Shown: positions 44,284 to 54,934 of the stretch, one piece after another
Layout of the letters: each line of letters starts with the position of its first letter
Numbering within the stretch: the first letter of the stretch is position 1
Source of the DNA: Endomychus coccineus
Taxonomy: Eukaryota > Arthropoda > Insecta > Coleoptera > Endomychidae
DNA length: 64,000 bases
NCBI GenBank assembly: GCA_958510875.1
Contig: OY294069.1
Span: 165,911,111-165,975,110, forward strand
Reading direction: 5' to 3'
The notes under the pieces: generated by a model
Databases searched by the model: none
Told to the model about the DNA's origin: nothing
The model's input: only the letters and a program-made list of their open reading frames with translations
Program-made: the position numbers and the translations under genes

Positions 44284-45060
44284 CACATTTTTAACGTCTA
44301 ATTTGATCCGAGTTAATGCAATATACTCTTCCGACTTCGTCGCGATGAATATAAAAAGAAATATAACATAACAAATAGAACAAGTATTATGGAAACAGAA
44401 TTAATCAAGAGTGTATGTTTCAAATACCGATACAATGATCATGGCTGTGAAATGCCTTACTTTCGGCGTTGATTTTGAAAGACGTTTTCGATCAACGCTT
44501 TCGGTTCCGGCTCCGGCTAGACGCTTGTGACGGAACTGGTTTTTGGAATATAATTTACACCGAGGAAAGAAGCTCTGAACAGTCCCAACTGACGGATGTA
44601 ACATTCTATTTTGTAATGTTACTAACTAATCACAACAAGACAGATAAAAAACGGCTCCGCCGGGTCCCGCACAATTTCCGCCATTCGTTTGTTCATGTTT
44701 TATCTCTCTTTTATTTAATAATGAACAACATTTTTACTTGGAGCACCTCCAACGGTTTATTTATATTAGTATAATTTATGTTTCCCTGATTTTCGTTTCT
44801 ATTACTGTTACCAGAATCTGACTGTTTCAAATATAAATTTGGATCATTGATTTTGTAGAGTAGGAATGTAACCACCCGGTAGGTATCATATAAGATTATT
44901 ATGCATTCTATAAACAAGATGCTTGAATCAATGCTATTTTCATTCATTCAATTTTCAACACAAACAGGGGAAATAATATTTTTTAATAGTTTGCAATTTA
45001 TATTGATTGTTCAGGGATAGTTGTTAAATATGATTGGAATACAAACTTTAATTACTTTAA
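44284..45060. other. unassigned sequence
   Basis: A 101-codon ORF (44469-44774, plus) has no recognisable family and overlaps another frame; I do not call it a gene. Confidence 0.35.
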
Positions 45061-45072
45061 ATTAACAATTAT
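45061..45072. repeat. PLE target site duplication, left copy
   Basis: ATTAACAATTAT, repeated exactly at 48315-48326. Confidence 0.85.
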
Positions 45073-45129
45073 TATATATAAAAATTCTCGGGAAATAGGT
45101 CACATTAACACTCTGTTTTAAAATTTTTT

Positions 45130-45171
45130 GTCTTTACGTACGTTTCGGTCTCACGACCATCATCAGAAGAC
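45130..45171 (-). ncRNA. hammerhead ribozyme downstream of the PLE ORF
   Basis: Sense-strand ribozyme in the 3' terminal repeat. Fold: stem I GTCTT/AAGAC (5 bp), CTGATGA, one unpaired U, stem II GGTC/GACC with GTGA loop, GAAA, stem III AC/GT with GTAC loop, cleavage triplet GTA. Predicted cleavage lies between 45135 and 45134. The palindromic ACGTACGT around stem III would also allow pairing between two molecules. Confidence 0.8.
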
Positions 45172-45554
45172 TTATTATGTCTAAAAATGTTTGATTACTT
45201 AAAACTAATTGTATTACACAAAGCGTCCAAATCGCACCAATTTCAATTAAAATGCCCACGACGCCGAAACGAAAGGAACACGATTAAACGAAATTGTAAT
45301 CCTCAATGCTATAGTAAAATTATCAAGAATCCACTGCAGAGAAGAATTCTTAACAAAAGCGTACACATGTCAACACAGTAAGTGATCGACTGAGACGAGG
45401 CAAATATAATTTAAGTTTTAGTATACAACTTTTAAACCAGATGTTAAATTTATGATCTAAACAAAAAGGTTCTTTCGTGATAGGAGGTATACTAGACATT
45501 TTACCTAATATATACTATTACATTATAACGAGGCATGTAGGAATTTGCAAGAGA

Positions 45555-47963
45555 TTATTTAATCAAATTAGTATAAATATGACTTAGATTTTGTGTGTCT
45601 ACCCTATGATTTACAGACTTAGAGTCACGTTTTATGTGAATCATCTCCAAAATAGATCTTTTATAATAATTGCTTTCCTTAGTTAGAATATTAACATTAT
45701 TGTTATCGAATTGATGGTTATAATCAAAGCAGTGTTTAGCAAGAGCGGTGGAATTTTCAAAGTTTTGGTTTTTTGTGCTATACCTATGGCCGTACATTCT
45801 TTTTTGTAAATATTGTTTAGAGATTCCAGTATAAGTTCCATCGCAATCTAAACAATTTAATTTGTATCCTGTGTGGGTTTGTTTATCTTTAGGGATTAAA
45901 GGCTTTAGATTTGAGAAATACTTTCCAACACAGTTAGTAGGTTTATGCGCGACATTTATATCGTACTTTTTCAAACAATTCTTAATTTTCTCTGAGGTCT
46001 CCGGAATGTATGGTAAAGTTATATAATTGTCTGTAATACCTTTTATGTTATTTTTATATGAAGAACCATTATAGATTCTGTTTATTCTTTCTTTAATGAT
46101 CGGATTGAAGAAAGTTTTTGGGTAGCCATTCAATTCCAGTGTATTACGAACAATTTTTAAATTCTTGGGACGGTCCTCTGCGTGGGACAATTTTATCGCG
46201 GGGTCTGTAAGGCTGTTTATGACACTTTTTTTATAACAAGCTGGTGCAACGGAATTGAAGTGAAGATAACGTTGAGACCAAACTTCTTTAGTAGACCAAG
46301 AAGTTTTTATTTTTCCATCTACATCATGCCTAATGTTCATATCTAGGAAATTTATGTTTTTGTTTACTTCTATTTCACAAGTGAATTGAAGTTTACAGTG
46401 GAAACTGTTAAATTTATTAATCACATACTGAATTTTATCGTTGGGAACCCACATAAGGCAATCATCTACATACCGTTTAAAAAATACAGGCTGAAAATCT
46501 AATGAACTTATAACAGATTCCTCTAGGCATTCCATAACGAGGTTAGCAATTGTAGCTGAAATAGGAGATCCCATTGCTGTGCCGAAAATTTGTCCAAAAT
46601 ATTGCTCACCATACTGAAAATAAGTGCATTCTAAACAAAACTTAACAGCATTTATAAATTCAGATTGATCTATAGGTGTGTGGTTTTTAATCTCTGCCCA
46701 ACGTTTTTTGATGCTATTCAATGCCAACACGACAGGTATATTTGTAAATAACGAAACAACGTCCAAGGAAATTAGTTGATGGTTTACGGGTACGGATTGA
46801 TTTTTTATAAATTCATTAAATTGCCAAGAGTCTTTCACATAAAATTCATTTTTTCCTAATATATTATTGATAGATTTTGATAGAAATTTTGATAAATTGT
46901 AAGTGGGCGCTCCAATATTACTTACAATGGGTCTAAGAGGTATATCATTTTTATGTAACTTCGGAAGCCCATAGATATAAGGTGCAAGCCCATTATGGCA
47001 AATTAATTTATTTTTTAGTTCAATAGGGATTATCTTATTTTTGTGCCATTTATTTATCAATTTATTCATGTTATTTTGTACTGATAAAGTAGGGTCAGAT
47101 TTTAATTTTTTAGAAGTTGTTTCATCATTTAAAAGGTTTCCTATTTTGTTTTCATAGTCATTCCTATGCATTATGACGGTTTTATTACACTTATCCGCGT
47201 TCAAAACTAATATTTGAAGGTTAGCATGTAAGAACTCTTTTGTTATTTTTGTATGATAGTTAAAACGATTCTTTGCAACACCTATTTCTGCTTTCTGTTT
47301 GTTCTTTTTGTTTGTCAAAATGTTACAAACTTTGTTTCTAATCTCATTTTTTTCCTCTAAATTTTTATTCCTAATTCCGCATTCTAAATTTGCAATAATA
47401 TTGTCGATAGGCAGTTTTTTATTATTATTAGGCAATGCAAATTTCGGACCTAAACTTAACGTGTGCTGCACCTCATCCGGAATTTTTGTGTCTGTTAGAT
47501 TTTTCAACCATTGTTCATTGATATTTTGTTTTTCATAAGTTACGCCTTTCATTAAATTATTAATCTTTTTAGATTGAATGGCTTTGATTTTGTTGAAATT
47601 TGTTTCGAAATTGTTCTGCTGATTTTGAAAAAATTGCGATATAAAGTTTCTATCAAAATTTTTATAACAAGATTGTTTAACGAATTTAATTTTGTTTTCA
47701 ACCTCTGCAACGCTTGCACATGCTTCTTTAATGCACAAGTTCAAACAATTTTTATGAAGAGAATTTAATAATTTTGCGTACGCCTTTTTATTTTGCACCT
47801 TGCTAAACATATTCTCCTTTGATTTAGATATAATGAAATTTGGATATACTTGCAAATTTCTACATCTTACCAGAAAAATTCTGCGGTTCTTCTCTCTTGC
47901 TAATATCTTCATTAACTTTCCGTATTCCTTCAAAACTCTAGGATAGGTGGTTGTTCCTTCCAT
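45555..47963 (-). CDS. Penelope-like reverse transcriptase with GIY-YIG endonuclease, intact
   Basis: The 802-residue protein, a normal PLE length, starts MEGTTTYPRVLKEYGKLM at the first ATG after the terminal repeat. The N-terminal 250 residues are basic and without a clear domain. RT follows with LNADKCNKTVIM, GLPKLHKNDIPLRPIVSNIG, motif A LISLDVVSLFTNIP, motif B GTAMGSPISATIANLVMECL, and motif C KRYVDDCLMWVP at about residue 498. The endonuclease occupies about 697-802, with NCLDCDGTYTGISKQYLQ (a YTG in place of YIG), the basic QKRMYGH, the C-x2-C and H-x5-H zinc-binding pairs (NCLDC; KHCFDYNH) and the acidic RSILEMIHIKRD. RT copies the element's RNA and the endonuclease nicks the target. 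All catalytic residues visible in the truncated copies are present and no stop interrupts. Whether it is expressed cannot be seen. Confidence 0.95.
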   Translation of the reverse strand: MEGTTTYPRVLKEYGKLMKILAREKNRRIFLVRCRNLQVYPNFIISKSKENMFSKVQNKKAYAKLLNSLHKNCLNLCIKEACASVAEVENKIKFVKQSCYKNFDRNFISQFFQNQQNNFETNFNKIKAIQSKKINNLMKGVTYEKQNINEQWLKNLTDTKIPDEVQHTLSLGPKFALPNNNKKLPIDNIIANLECGIRNKNLEEKNEIRNKVCNILTNKKNKQKAEIGVAKNRFNYHTKITKEFLHANLQILVLNADKCNKTVIMHRNDYENKIGNLLNDETTSKKLKSDPTLSVQNNMNKLINKWHKNKIIPIELKNKLICHNGLAPYIYGLPKLHKNDIPLRPIVSNIGAPTYNLSKFLSKSINNILGKNEFYVKDSWQFNEFIKNQSVPVNHQLISLDVVSLFTNIPVVLALNSIKKRWAEIKNHTPIDQSEFINAVKFCLECTYFQYGEQYFGQIFGTAMGSPISATIANLVMECLEESVISSLDFQPVFFKRYVDDCLMWVPNDKIQYVINKFNSFHCKLQFTCEIEVNKNINFLDMNIRHDVDGKIKTSWSTKEVWSQRYLHFNSVAPACYKKSVINSLTDPAIKLSHAEDRPKNLKIVRNTLELNGYPKTFFNPIIKERINRIYNGSSYKNNIKGITDNYITLPYIPETSEKIKNCLKKYDINVAHKPTNCVGKYFSNLKPLIPKDKQTHTGYKLNCLDCDGTYTGISKQYLQKRMYGHRYSTKNQNFENSTALAKHCFDYNHQFDNNNVNILTKESNYYKRSILEMIHIKRDSKSVNHRVDTQNLSHIYTNLIK

Positions 47964-48075
47964 ATTAAGGCTTATATCCCAGCCGAAATAATAATAATAT
48001 TCTTGACCCAGTATGAATTATATATAAAAATTCTCGGGAAATAGGTCACATTAACACTCTGTTTTTAAATTTTTT

Positions 48076-48117
48076 GTCTTTACGTACGTTTCGGTCTCAC
48101 GACCATCATCAGAAGAC
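48076..48117 (-). ncRNA. hammerhead ribozyme upstream of the PLE ORF
   Basis: Same 42 bases as the copy at 45130-45171, on the ORF sense strand. Predicted cleavage lies between 48081 and 48080. Together with the downstream copy it would release an RNA running from 48080 to 45135, 2946 nt, with the whole ORF inside. Confidence 0.8.
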
Positions 48118-48186
48118 TTATTATGTCTAAAAATACAATAGTAATACAATTAGTTTTAAGTAATCAAAAATTTTTAGACATAATAA

Positions 48187-48228
48187 GTCTTCTGATGATG
48201 GTCGTGAGACCGAAACGTACGTAAAGAC
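48187..48228 (+). ncRNA. hammerhead ribozyme on the antisense strand of the PLE
   Basis: Same 42 bases in the inverted arm, so it would act only in transcripts of the plus strand. All core and stem positions are intact. Confidence 0.75.
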
Positions 48229-48314
48229 AAAAAATTTTAAAACAGAGTGTTAATGTGACCTATTTCCCGAGAATTTTTATATATAATTCATACTGGGTCA
48301 AGAATCTTTATATT

Positions 48315-48326
48315 ATTAACAATTAT
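48315..48326. repeat. PLE target site duplication, right copy
   Basis: ATTAACAATTAT, exact copy of 45061-45072. Confidence 0.85.
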
Positions 48327-48392
48327 AAATTATGTACTTCGCACAATTAACTAATCGGGGGTTGGGATGGATATTAGTTCAAGCAATAGACC

Positions 48393-48848
48393 CAGGGCCG
48401 GATCAACACTATGAGGGGCCCTAGGCACAACTGATTTTGGGGGCCCCTTCCCCCCTTTTTTTTAATTACTCTTTATTCATAGAATAAAATAATCTGTAGA
48501 GTAATATAATGCTCTAAATCGTGGAGAAGGTTATTGCCAAGAAAATAAGTACATAAATGAATATTTACACTATTAGTACGTCTTCTTAATTTGACATAAT
48601 ATACAATGCGATGAAGAGTAGTTATAAGCGCGAATGATTCGCCTTTAATACAAAATCAACTAATTCTTGACTACTTTTAGATATTACCAGTCGTTAGGCA
48701 TACGCAAACTTCTATATTCCAGTAATTTCTTTACTTCGTTATTTTTACCCAGAAAAATTGTCATTATTGGTTTTTTAATTTTTAATTTTTACAATTTCCG
48801 CGGGGCCCTAAGCTATAGCTTAGTCAAGCTTATGATAATCCAGCACTG
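48393..48848. mobile_element. hAT-type MITE
   Basis: The ends CAGGGCCGGATCA and TAATCCAGCACTG are imperfect hAT-like TIRs. The flanks AATAGACC (48385-48392) and AATAGACA (48849-48856) match at 7 of 8 positions, as expected for a hAT TSD. The 456-bp body includes GGGGCCCTAGGCAC and GGGGCCCTAAGC, also inverted. No transposase. Confidence 0.75.
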
Positions 48849-48867
48849 AATAGACAGAAGTGCGTGC

Positions 48868-50740
48868 CAGTGGCGGCTCGTGAATTTTTGAGAGAGGAGG
48901 CTGGACATAAAACGTTTTTGTAAAAATATACTCTATTCACAGCCTTTTCACCTTTGCACAGCGACCGTACCAGCTACTTCAGTGACAAAATTAATTGTTA
49001 CCCAGCAAGAACCAACGTGGAGGTATAGAGTTTCTCTTGCCAAAAAATTATTTGTTCGTTTTTTGTCTTTTATTTTTTTTGGATTTTTAATATTTTTTCT
49101 TTTTTTTGGAATTTTTCATATTTTGTTTTTTTTTATTAATTTTATAATTTTTTTTATATATTAACGGAATTATACGGTCTTTAGTTTGCGAAAAATGATC
49201 AATAATATTATCAAAAAATGTATCATTTTGTTTTAAGTGTTTTACTAAATCTTTTTCAATAGATATTAAACTAACATTGTATAAACGATTTTGGCCCATT
49301 GTATTTGGCATGTAAGTTTTAATTCGTTTGAGAGTAGAAAATGATCTCTCCACTGATGCCGACGTGACAGAAATGGTGACTGTCAAAGAAAGAAGTTTAT
49401 AAAACTGAGGTAAAACTTGTTGCAAATCATTGTCTACCATATATTTTATCATATCGACGTGACTGTCATACTGGCCTAAAATATCTTTATCCGAGTATAT
49501 AACGCATAATTCATTGTGCCGTGCTATTTTATCAAAAATATATATATTTATATTTAAGAACTAAGTTATCTTAAAGTGTATTGGGGAACTCTTTTGAAAA
49601 AGATTCGAAAAATCTTCTATTCGTCAAGTCAAAAAACTTCAATTCATGTAAATCGGAAAATCGAATCTCAATTTGACCTTTAATAGTATCTAAAATTTGA
49701 TAAAAAAGTTGTTTATGTAGTTTCTTGTCTACCAAATTATATGTTTTCCTCCTTTTCGCGGGAGGAGCCTCATCAGTTGAAAAATTTTCAAATAAAATAT
49801 TAAAATGAAATTCTGTATTAGGGAAACTTGAAATTTTTCCAATGAGATGTTTCAAACGATCTCTTGAATTTATGTTGTAAAATTTGAAAAATAAGATCAG
49901 TTTGTTCAAATATTAATTTAAAATTATCAAGAAAAAACAAAAATTCTTCATTTTCTAAAAAAGATTTTAAACCAACAGCAGCATTTAATGAAACCTGATC
50001 TATTGAAAAGTCATCACTGTTTAATACAAAATCAAACGTTTCAATTAATTTGTCTTTATTTTTATGGATGGTAAATACTGCACGTGATGTAAAATTCCAT
50101 CGAGTTGGAGCATTACAGGGAAATCAATGATTTTTTTTAAAACTTCGTCTTGTCAATACTACTATTATTATTAACAATGATCGATTTTGATAGTTACCTG
50201 ACACTACTAATCCTTTCAAATCCGGTAAAGGCCGTTTATTCAAAAGAAACACTTTTATCATATATTAATTCACTAAATGGATTTTCTAAAAGGCAGCAAC
50301 TAACTCACTAACACTCATTTTAAATTCACAACAGAAAACAATCTAACCTTACTTGGCGTGACAACACATAAACAAACAAGCACTGACTGACCTACTCAGA
50401 AGTCGGCAGAACGCACGTCTCGTATGTCATAGATTGCTAGCGGCTGCCGCAGGCTAACCTCCAGAGGATGTTGCCGTTTTCGCTGATTTACCCAGTTGGC
50501 GTTCGGACTGGTCGGAAAAACGGCAACTGCGTTGAACAACACATGCTCAGCGTTTGAGATATATAGAGAGTCTAGCCTCAGGGCACTGTTTCCAGATTAA
50601 AAATAACTACTGAGAACGGGGAATTAATTGTAAAATTTTAAAAATTATCAGAGAAACAGGAAATAAAATGGAGAATGATCATTAAGATAAATTGGTGAGG
50701 GGGCTGAGCCTCCTTAGCCCCCTTCGAGGAGCCGCCCCTG
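48868..50740 (-). mobile_element. hAT transposon, internally deleted
   Basis: CAGTGGCGGCTCGTG at the left and GAGGAGCCGCCCCTG at the right are hAT TIRs. GTGCGTGC is an exact 8-bp TSD (48860-48867 and 50741-50748). The minus strand holds parts of a hAT transposase. Total length, 1.87 kb, is shorter than autonomous hATs, and the N-terminal zinc finger and part of the catalytic core are missing. The TSD is perfect. Confidence 0.92.
49087..50110 (-). pseudogene. hAT transposase remnant (ZMYM1-like type)
   Basis: On the minus strand, around 50100, TRWNFTSRAVFTIHKNKDKL is the typical hAT block after the second catalytic region. The 112-codon piece at 49571-49909 with FSTDEAPPAKRRKTYNLVDK follows. 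The 121-codon piece at 49087-49452 holds the C-terminal dimerisation domain, SASVERSFSTLKRIKTYMPN then TMGQNRLYNVSLISIEKDL. Frame breaks separate all three. The catalytic aspartates upstream are not found. Confidence 0.85.
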
Positions 50741-50748
50741 GTGCGTGC

Positions 50749-51480
50749 AGAAATTAATCACTGGAAAAATAAATATGAGCTTATAGGAAATTAAATTTAA
50801 AGGTGAGTTTCTGTTCCATGCAACTCGATCCAAGATGTCAAACATAACCTAAAAAATTAGCAACGTTGCAAAAAGCGGTTTTTCTCAAATAAGTGAAAAA
50901 CTATAGCTGGGATCGGAAAAAGTTGAGTGAGAAAGTTGTAGGTATCAAATAGATCTATCGATTTGATCTCATGGTAATTATCGATATCTTTCATACTTTT
51001 CGAGTTATATTGAAAAAATCGTTAAAAATCGGGGTACCGAGAAGTCTTTAACTATTTCGTTTCCATACTTGTTATTTGCTGCAGGTATAGCCCATGGCGA
51101 ACTTAAAAAGTGGTTTTCCATTTAAATTCAAAATATTAATAATTTGTCGAAATATATCGATTTTTCGAAATATAAGCTCTGTCATAAATTGGCTAAATCT
51201 TCTCAGCGGATCGTCCTAGAATAACGGTTCCGTGTTTATTTTCTTCTTGAAGTGTTGTGCTATAATGTTATTAAAGAAATATAGCGATTTTTTGAATTTT
51301 AAGGATAAAAAAATTAATTTGAAAAAATTGAACTTTTTTTGAACACGTTTTTTGTGTGGAATAAAAATACAAACTCATGATTTTCATGATATACATTGCA
51401 TTATATTATTATTTAACTCGCTAATACTTCCTATTCTGGAACCAACTATCTAGAATAGCTGGAAAGATTATAGAAGCGCA
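50749..51480. other. unassigned sequence
   Basis: No ORF; several TCGAAATATA-type short repeats near 50990-51180 suggest an old repeat but no boundary is clear. Confidence 0.35.
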
Positions 51481-51539
51481 CAATAAGATAAAACCAATCG
51501 GTACAGTGTTCCTTCGACAAGGTCTGACACGCTGAACTG

Positions 51540-52010
51540 ATACACAAGATGTACATACGAAACATATCGATGCCTACCTGGATCTAATAGATTCGAACGT
51601 CGCGGAGAGATATTTCAAAACGAGGGTGAACGATATCACGTCAGCAGAAAGACAAGCAAGGACGGGAGTACCACAAGGGCCGACCCTCGGCCCTGTCAGC
51701 AACCTCTTTCCCGCAGACACACCAAAAACAATAGAAGTAGATTTGGCGCTATATGCAGACGACATAGCCGCCTTATGCAAACGCATCCAAATAAAATAAA
51801 TACAAGCGAAGCTTCAAAGATACATGACCGACCTCGAATAGAAGTGAAGGCCACAAAAAGCAACGCAATAATGTTCTCAACGAGAAACATCAAACACAAA
51901 TCGAACTAAATAAAACAAACATATCTGGGGCGAAAGAAGTCAAATACTTGTGAGTAACGCTAGACAGGAAGCTAACTATTAAGCCCCACCTAAGGTACAT
52001 AAGGAAAAAA
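51540..52010 (+). pseudogene. Jockey-group LINE reverse transcriptase fragment
   Basis: YLDLIDSNVAERYFKTRVND then RTGVPQGPTLGPVSNLFPAD (motif B) and VDLALYADDIAAL (motif C, near 51752) read on one plus-strand frame, followed by stops and frame breaks. A thumb-like segment comes after 51930. Between motifs B and C the spacing is normal. Fragment of a Jockey-type ORF2. Confidence 0.75.
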
Positions 52011-52599
52011 CCTAATCAGATAAGGGAGCACCTATAACTGCTTATCAATGGGAAAACCAAATTATGTACCAACGGTAATTTAAGGATCTATACTTCTGTG
52101 TCATAACGCTTTTGAGAGGGAGCTTATTTCTAATTCTGGTTCCGAATGACTTGCCGCCGATTTTTTTCAGAGAACTAGTGCAAATTGAAGTCAGTTCATT
52201 ATAAGCCTACGAATATTTTGAGCAGTGTATGGATAAAATTAAGGGACATTAAAAAGTTCCAGCACCAATTAAGATTCAAGGTGTACCGGAATTGTAGTGA
52301 CGAAATATGTTAAGATGAATAAACAAAGTTGTGAGTTGATCGATTGAACTGGGTAGAGTAATGTGTTTACTCGGTGCCAATATTATAGAGAGTTGACGAA
52401 AGATGTGCACTCAATCATTTCCGGTGGCAAGTCGAGACAAATTAATGGTTTTGATACATCACCGAATATAATATTCCACTATGAAAAAATTATTTACGCG
52501 TTCACGGCTTTCCAGAATATGAAAATAAATTATTGTTTTTCATTTAGGCAATTATCTAACTGTGCATTGTTTGACACAAACGTATTCCCACAACACGTC

Positions 52600-53130
52600 A
52601 TTATGTAATCATGAACGCCAATTATTGTTTATATTAAACTGTAAAAGGCAGTATTCTCAAGGAATTAATGTGCTTTGTAGCATTTCTGGATACATGGTCA
52701 TAGGTCCATTCTTTTTTGTAAATAATTGAAATGCCAATAGATTCCTTCATTTCTTAGCAACAGAATTTAGGAATGAAATAGAAAATTTACCGTTGACGAA
52801 CGACAGCAGTTCGACGGGGCTCCAATCCAAACAACGAGATCTGTGTTGGAATGGTTAAACACCCATTTCCCTGATCGGTAGATTGGACGGAAAAGTCGAC
52901 AAATTTATTGACCACCTAGACCTGATTTATCGCCACATGACTTCTATTTTTGGGTGAATGGTTAAGAATAAAGTATACACCAGTCGACCAAATAATTTAG
53001 ATGAACTCAGGGGGAGAATTGTACGAATTGGAGGAGGATTGAGAAAATTTTGAAGACTGAAGGAGCAGCAACTTAGAAACCAAAATTCTCCCATTAAAAT
53101 TGTTAAAGTGGTGTTTGTTTTCAAAAAAAT
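52600..53130 (+). pseudogene. Tc1/mariner-superfamily transposase, C-terminal remnant
   Basis: Blocks in shifted frames are SISGYMVIGPFFFVNN, FLHFLATEFRNEIENLPLT, QFDGAPIQTTRSVLEWLNTH, IGRKSRQIYWPP and KVYTSRPNNLDELRGRI. This is the second half of an IS630-like transposase, with the second catalytic aspartate in QFDGAP kept and the last motif (PDLSPHDFYFW) interrupted. It belongs to a different family from the element at 29465. Ends were not found. Confidence 0.7.
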
Positions 53131-53799
53131 TGCTACCCTTCAATTATTATTATTATAGTCCATGAGCCAGAGCGATATTGATGGTCTGAACATTAACCCA
53201 ATGGCACTATGGTTTATCGTTAGAGGACGGTCCAATGACCAATTCATCTCACAGACCGAATTTTCACCGGCTGCTAGATCTCGAGATACAGCATCCGCAT
53301 TTTTTTTTCGACTGGAGGTTAACCCTTTCCAAGTTGCGGTTAATTGAAAACATGCATGCCATTCTTATATACTTTCACCATGTGCCATCATTTTTTATCA
53401 AGCCCGTTTATCAGGCCGACCAGTTGAAAATGGACTGCAAGTTAACCCTCCCAAACCTAATGGAAAATGTTCATTGGTGTTGACAATTGTTAACATACCC
53501 TATGCCATCAAATGTTATCGGTCCATTTCCCAGTAATTGACCATTATTTGGATCAAAACAAAACAAAAACAATTTAAACCCAGCCAGAATCTCAAAAATT
53601 GACTAATCTATCATAAAATTGGTCATATTATCCATATTATTCATATATTTATTGGGACTTAATAGTTGACTAAACATGGGCATTCAATCATTTCTTAACG
53701 AGGAATTCACCATGAAACCGACCCTGTTAATCAAACGGTGTATAAGACTCCAATTCCAGATAATAAGTACATGTAGACCCGGTTTTAAATTGAATAAAT
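53131..53799. other. unassigned sequence
   Basis: Short ORFs with no family; GGTCCAATGACCAATT and TTGACCATTATTTGG-like inverted bits hint at an old repeat. Confidence 0.3.
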
Positions 53800-54104
53800 T
53801 TCATACTATCTAGATTAAATTTGTGGTTTGAACATTTCCGTGTAACAACCAAATATCAAACTGCAAACAAATTTAATCTTTTTATATATTAATACGGCTA
53901 GTGATTTACTTTTCCACGAAGCAAGAACTATCTGGTATATAATAACTATACCCCTATGTCAACTGAAATTTTATGCTATCTAGATTTGTGGTTTGAAAAT
54001 CCCGACTACACTTTCATATCCGTGTAATAATCAAACATAATAATCTTTTTATATATTAACACAGATATTGATTTACTTTTCCACGAAGCAAGCACTCCCT
54101 GGTA
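53800..54104 (+). repeat. imperfect direct repeat, two units of about 140 bp
   Basis: ACTATCTAGATTAAATTTGT and TGCTATCTAGATTTGTGG open the units; both share AATCTTTTTATATATTAA and GATTTACTTTTCCACGAAGC in the same order. Confidence 0.75.
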
Positions 54105-54385
54105 TACCTTTTTCTTATTTCTTTTATAAGATATATCCAACTTAGTAGTGCAGTGGTTGCTTTTGAAATTACCATTCATAATGCAATTCGTAAAGTGTGA
54201 GATAACTTTACAATTATTGGTTGCGCTTCTATCTTACTCAGTCTTGGTGGCGTAAAATACAAAAGTTGGGGTTAAGTTGTGAATATAAAAACAACAACAA
54301 ACACTATTGTCAAAGAATAATAGCATTTACCCATTCTTGGGTATTGATTTAGAATCAGCGGTTGTAGTCGAGGCGGTAGGAATGA

Positions 54386-54506
54386 ATTATAGTTCAAAAG
54401 TAATTAATACACAATTCTCGGGAAATAGGTCAATGTGACCTATTTCCCGAGAATTGTGTATTAATTCATACGTGGGTCAAGAATCTTTATTATAGTTCAA
54501 AAGTAA
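54386..54506. mobile_element. 85-bp palindromic PLE remnant with 18-bp TSD
   Basis: The insert 54404-54488 lies between two exact copies of ATTATAGTTCAAAAGTAA (54386-54403 and 54489-54506). It consists of the outermost PLE terminal sequence in both orientations, ACAATTCTCGGGAAATAGGT facing ACCTATTTCCCGAGAATTGT, then the CATACGTGGGTCAAGAATC tail. The ribozyme and everything internal are absent. Confidence 0.85.
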
Positions 54507-54930
54507 GAAAGAATCACGCTTATCCACTAGAAAGTGGATAATGGTCTCGAACTCTCCGGCAGAATCACCTCAAGCAATTAAATATCTGGACGAAACATTT
54601 TGTCTAAAATATGTAAAATTTTACAAATGAAAAAGAGAAAAAAGATACGTGTGGCACTCGGGGACTGCCGCGGTAAAGCTATTGCATAGCATTTTTTCTC
54701 AACTTATGCAATTATAATTATTTATTTTTTTTAATTTATGCAGTATTTTTTTTTCTTTGATATTTTAATTCAAGTTTTTTCTTTGATATTAATTCAAGTT
54801 ACTTTTGAGCGTGGTGACCGATAAGAAAACAATTTTTTTTCTTTTATTGAATAAATGAGAAGTTAATATCGTTTAAAATATTTTTATTATCTTACAATAC
54901 ATGTAGGTTATTCAGGAATTTGTTATCATT
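54507..54930. other. unassigned, T-rich
   Basis: Long A/T runs around 54720-54880; no feature supported. Confidence 0.35.
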
Positions 54931-54934
54931 GAAA

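Larger units (their letters stand above)
48001..48307. repeat. inverted pair of PLE terminal repeats (palindrome)
   Basis: TTGACCCAGTATGAATTATA at 48003 pairs with TATAATTCATACTGGGTCAA ending near 48301, and the whole of the two arms between is nearly perfectly complementary. Arms are about 120-140 bp with a small A/T-rich loop near 48150. It is the 5' end of the PLE. Both arms carry a ribozyme, on opposite strands. Confidence 0.9.
45073..48314 (-). mobile_element. full-length Penelope-like element with intact ORF
   Basis: A 12-bp TSD (ATTAACAATTAT) brackets 3242 bp. On the minus strand the element has a partial inverted terminal repeat, a direct terminal repeat with ribozyme (48001-48130), a short leader, the 802-codon ORF, a 3' noncoding region and the second direct terminal repeat with ribozyme (45073-45180). 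The partly inverted extra terminal repeat at the 5' end is a known PLE arrangement. With an exact TSD, an intact frame and ribozymes of identical sequence this is the youngest and probably the source-like copy in the window. Confidence 0.95.

Noticed and set aside
44469..44774. 101-codon ORF
   Set aside because: No recognisable motif, and another frame overlaps it on the opposite strand.
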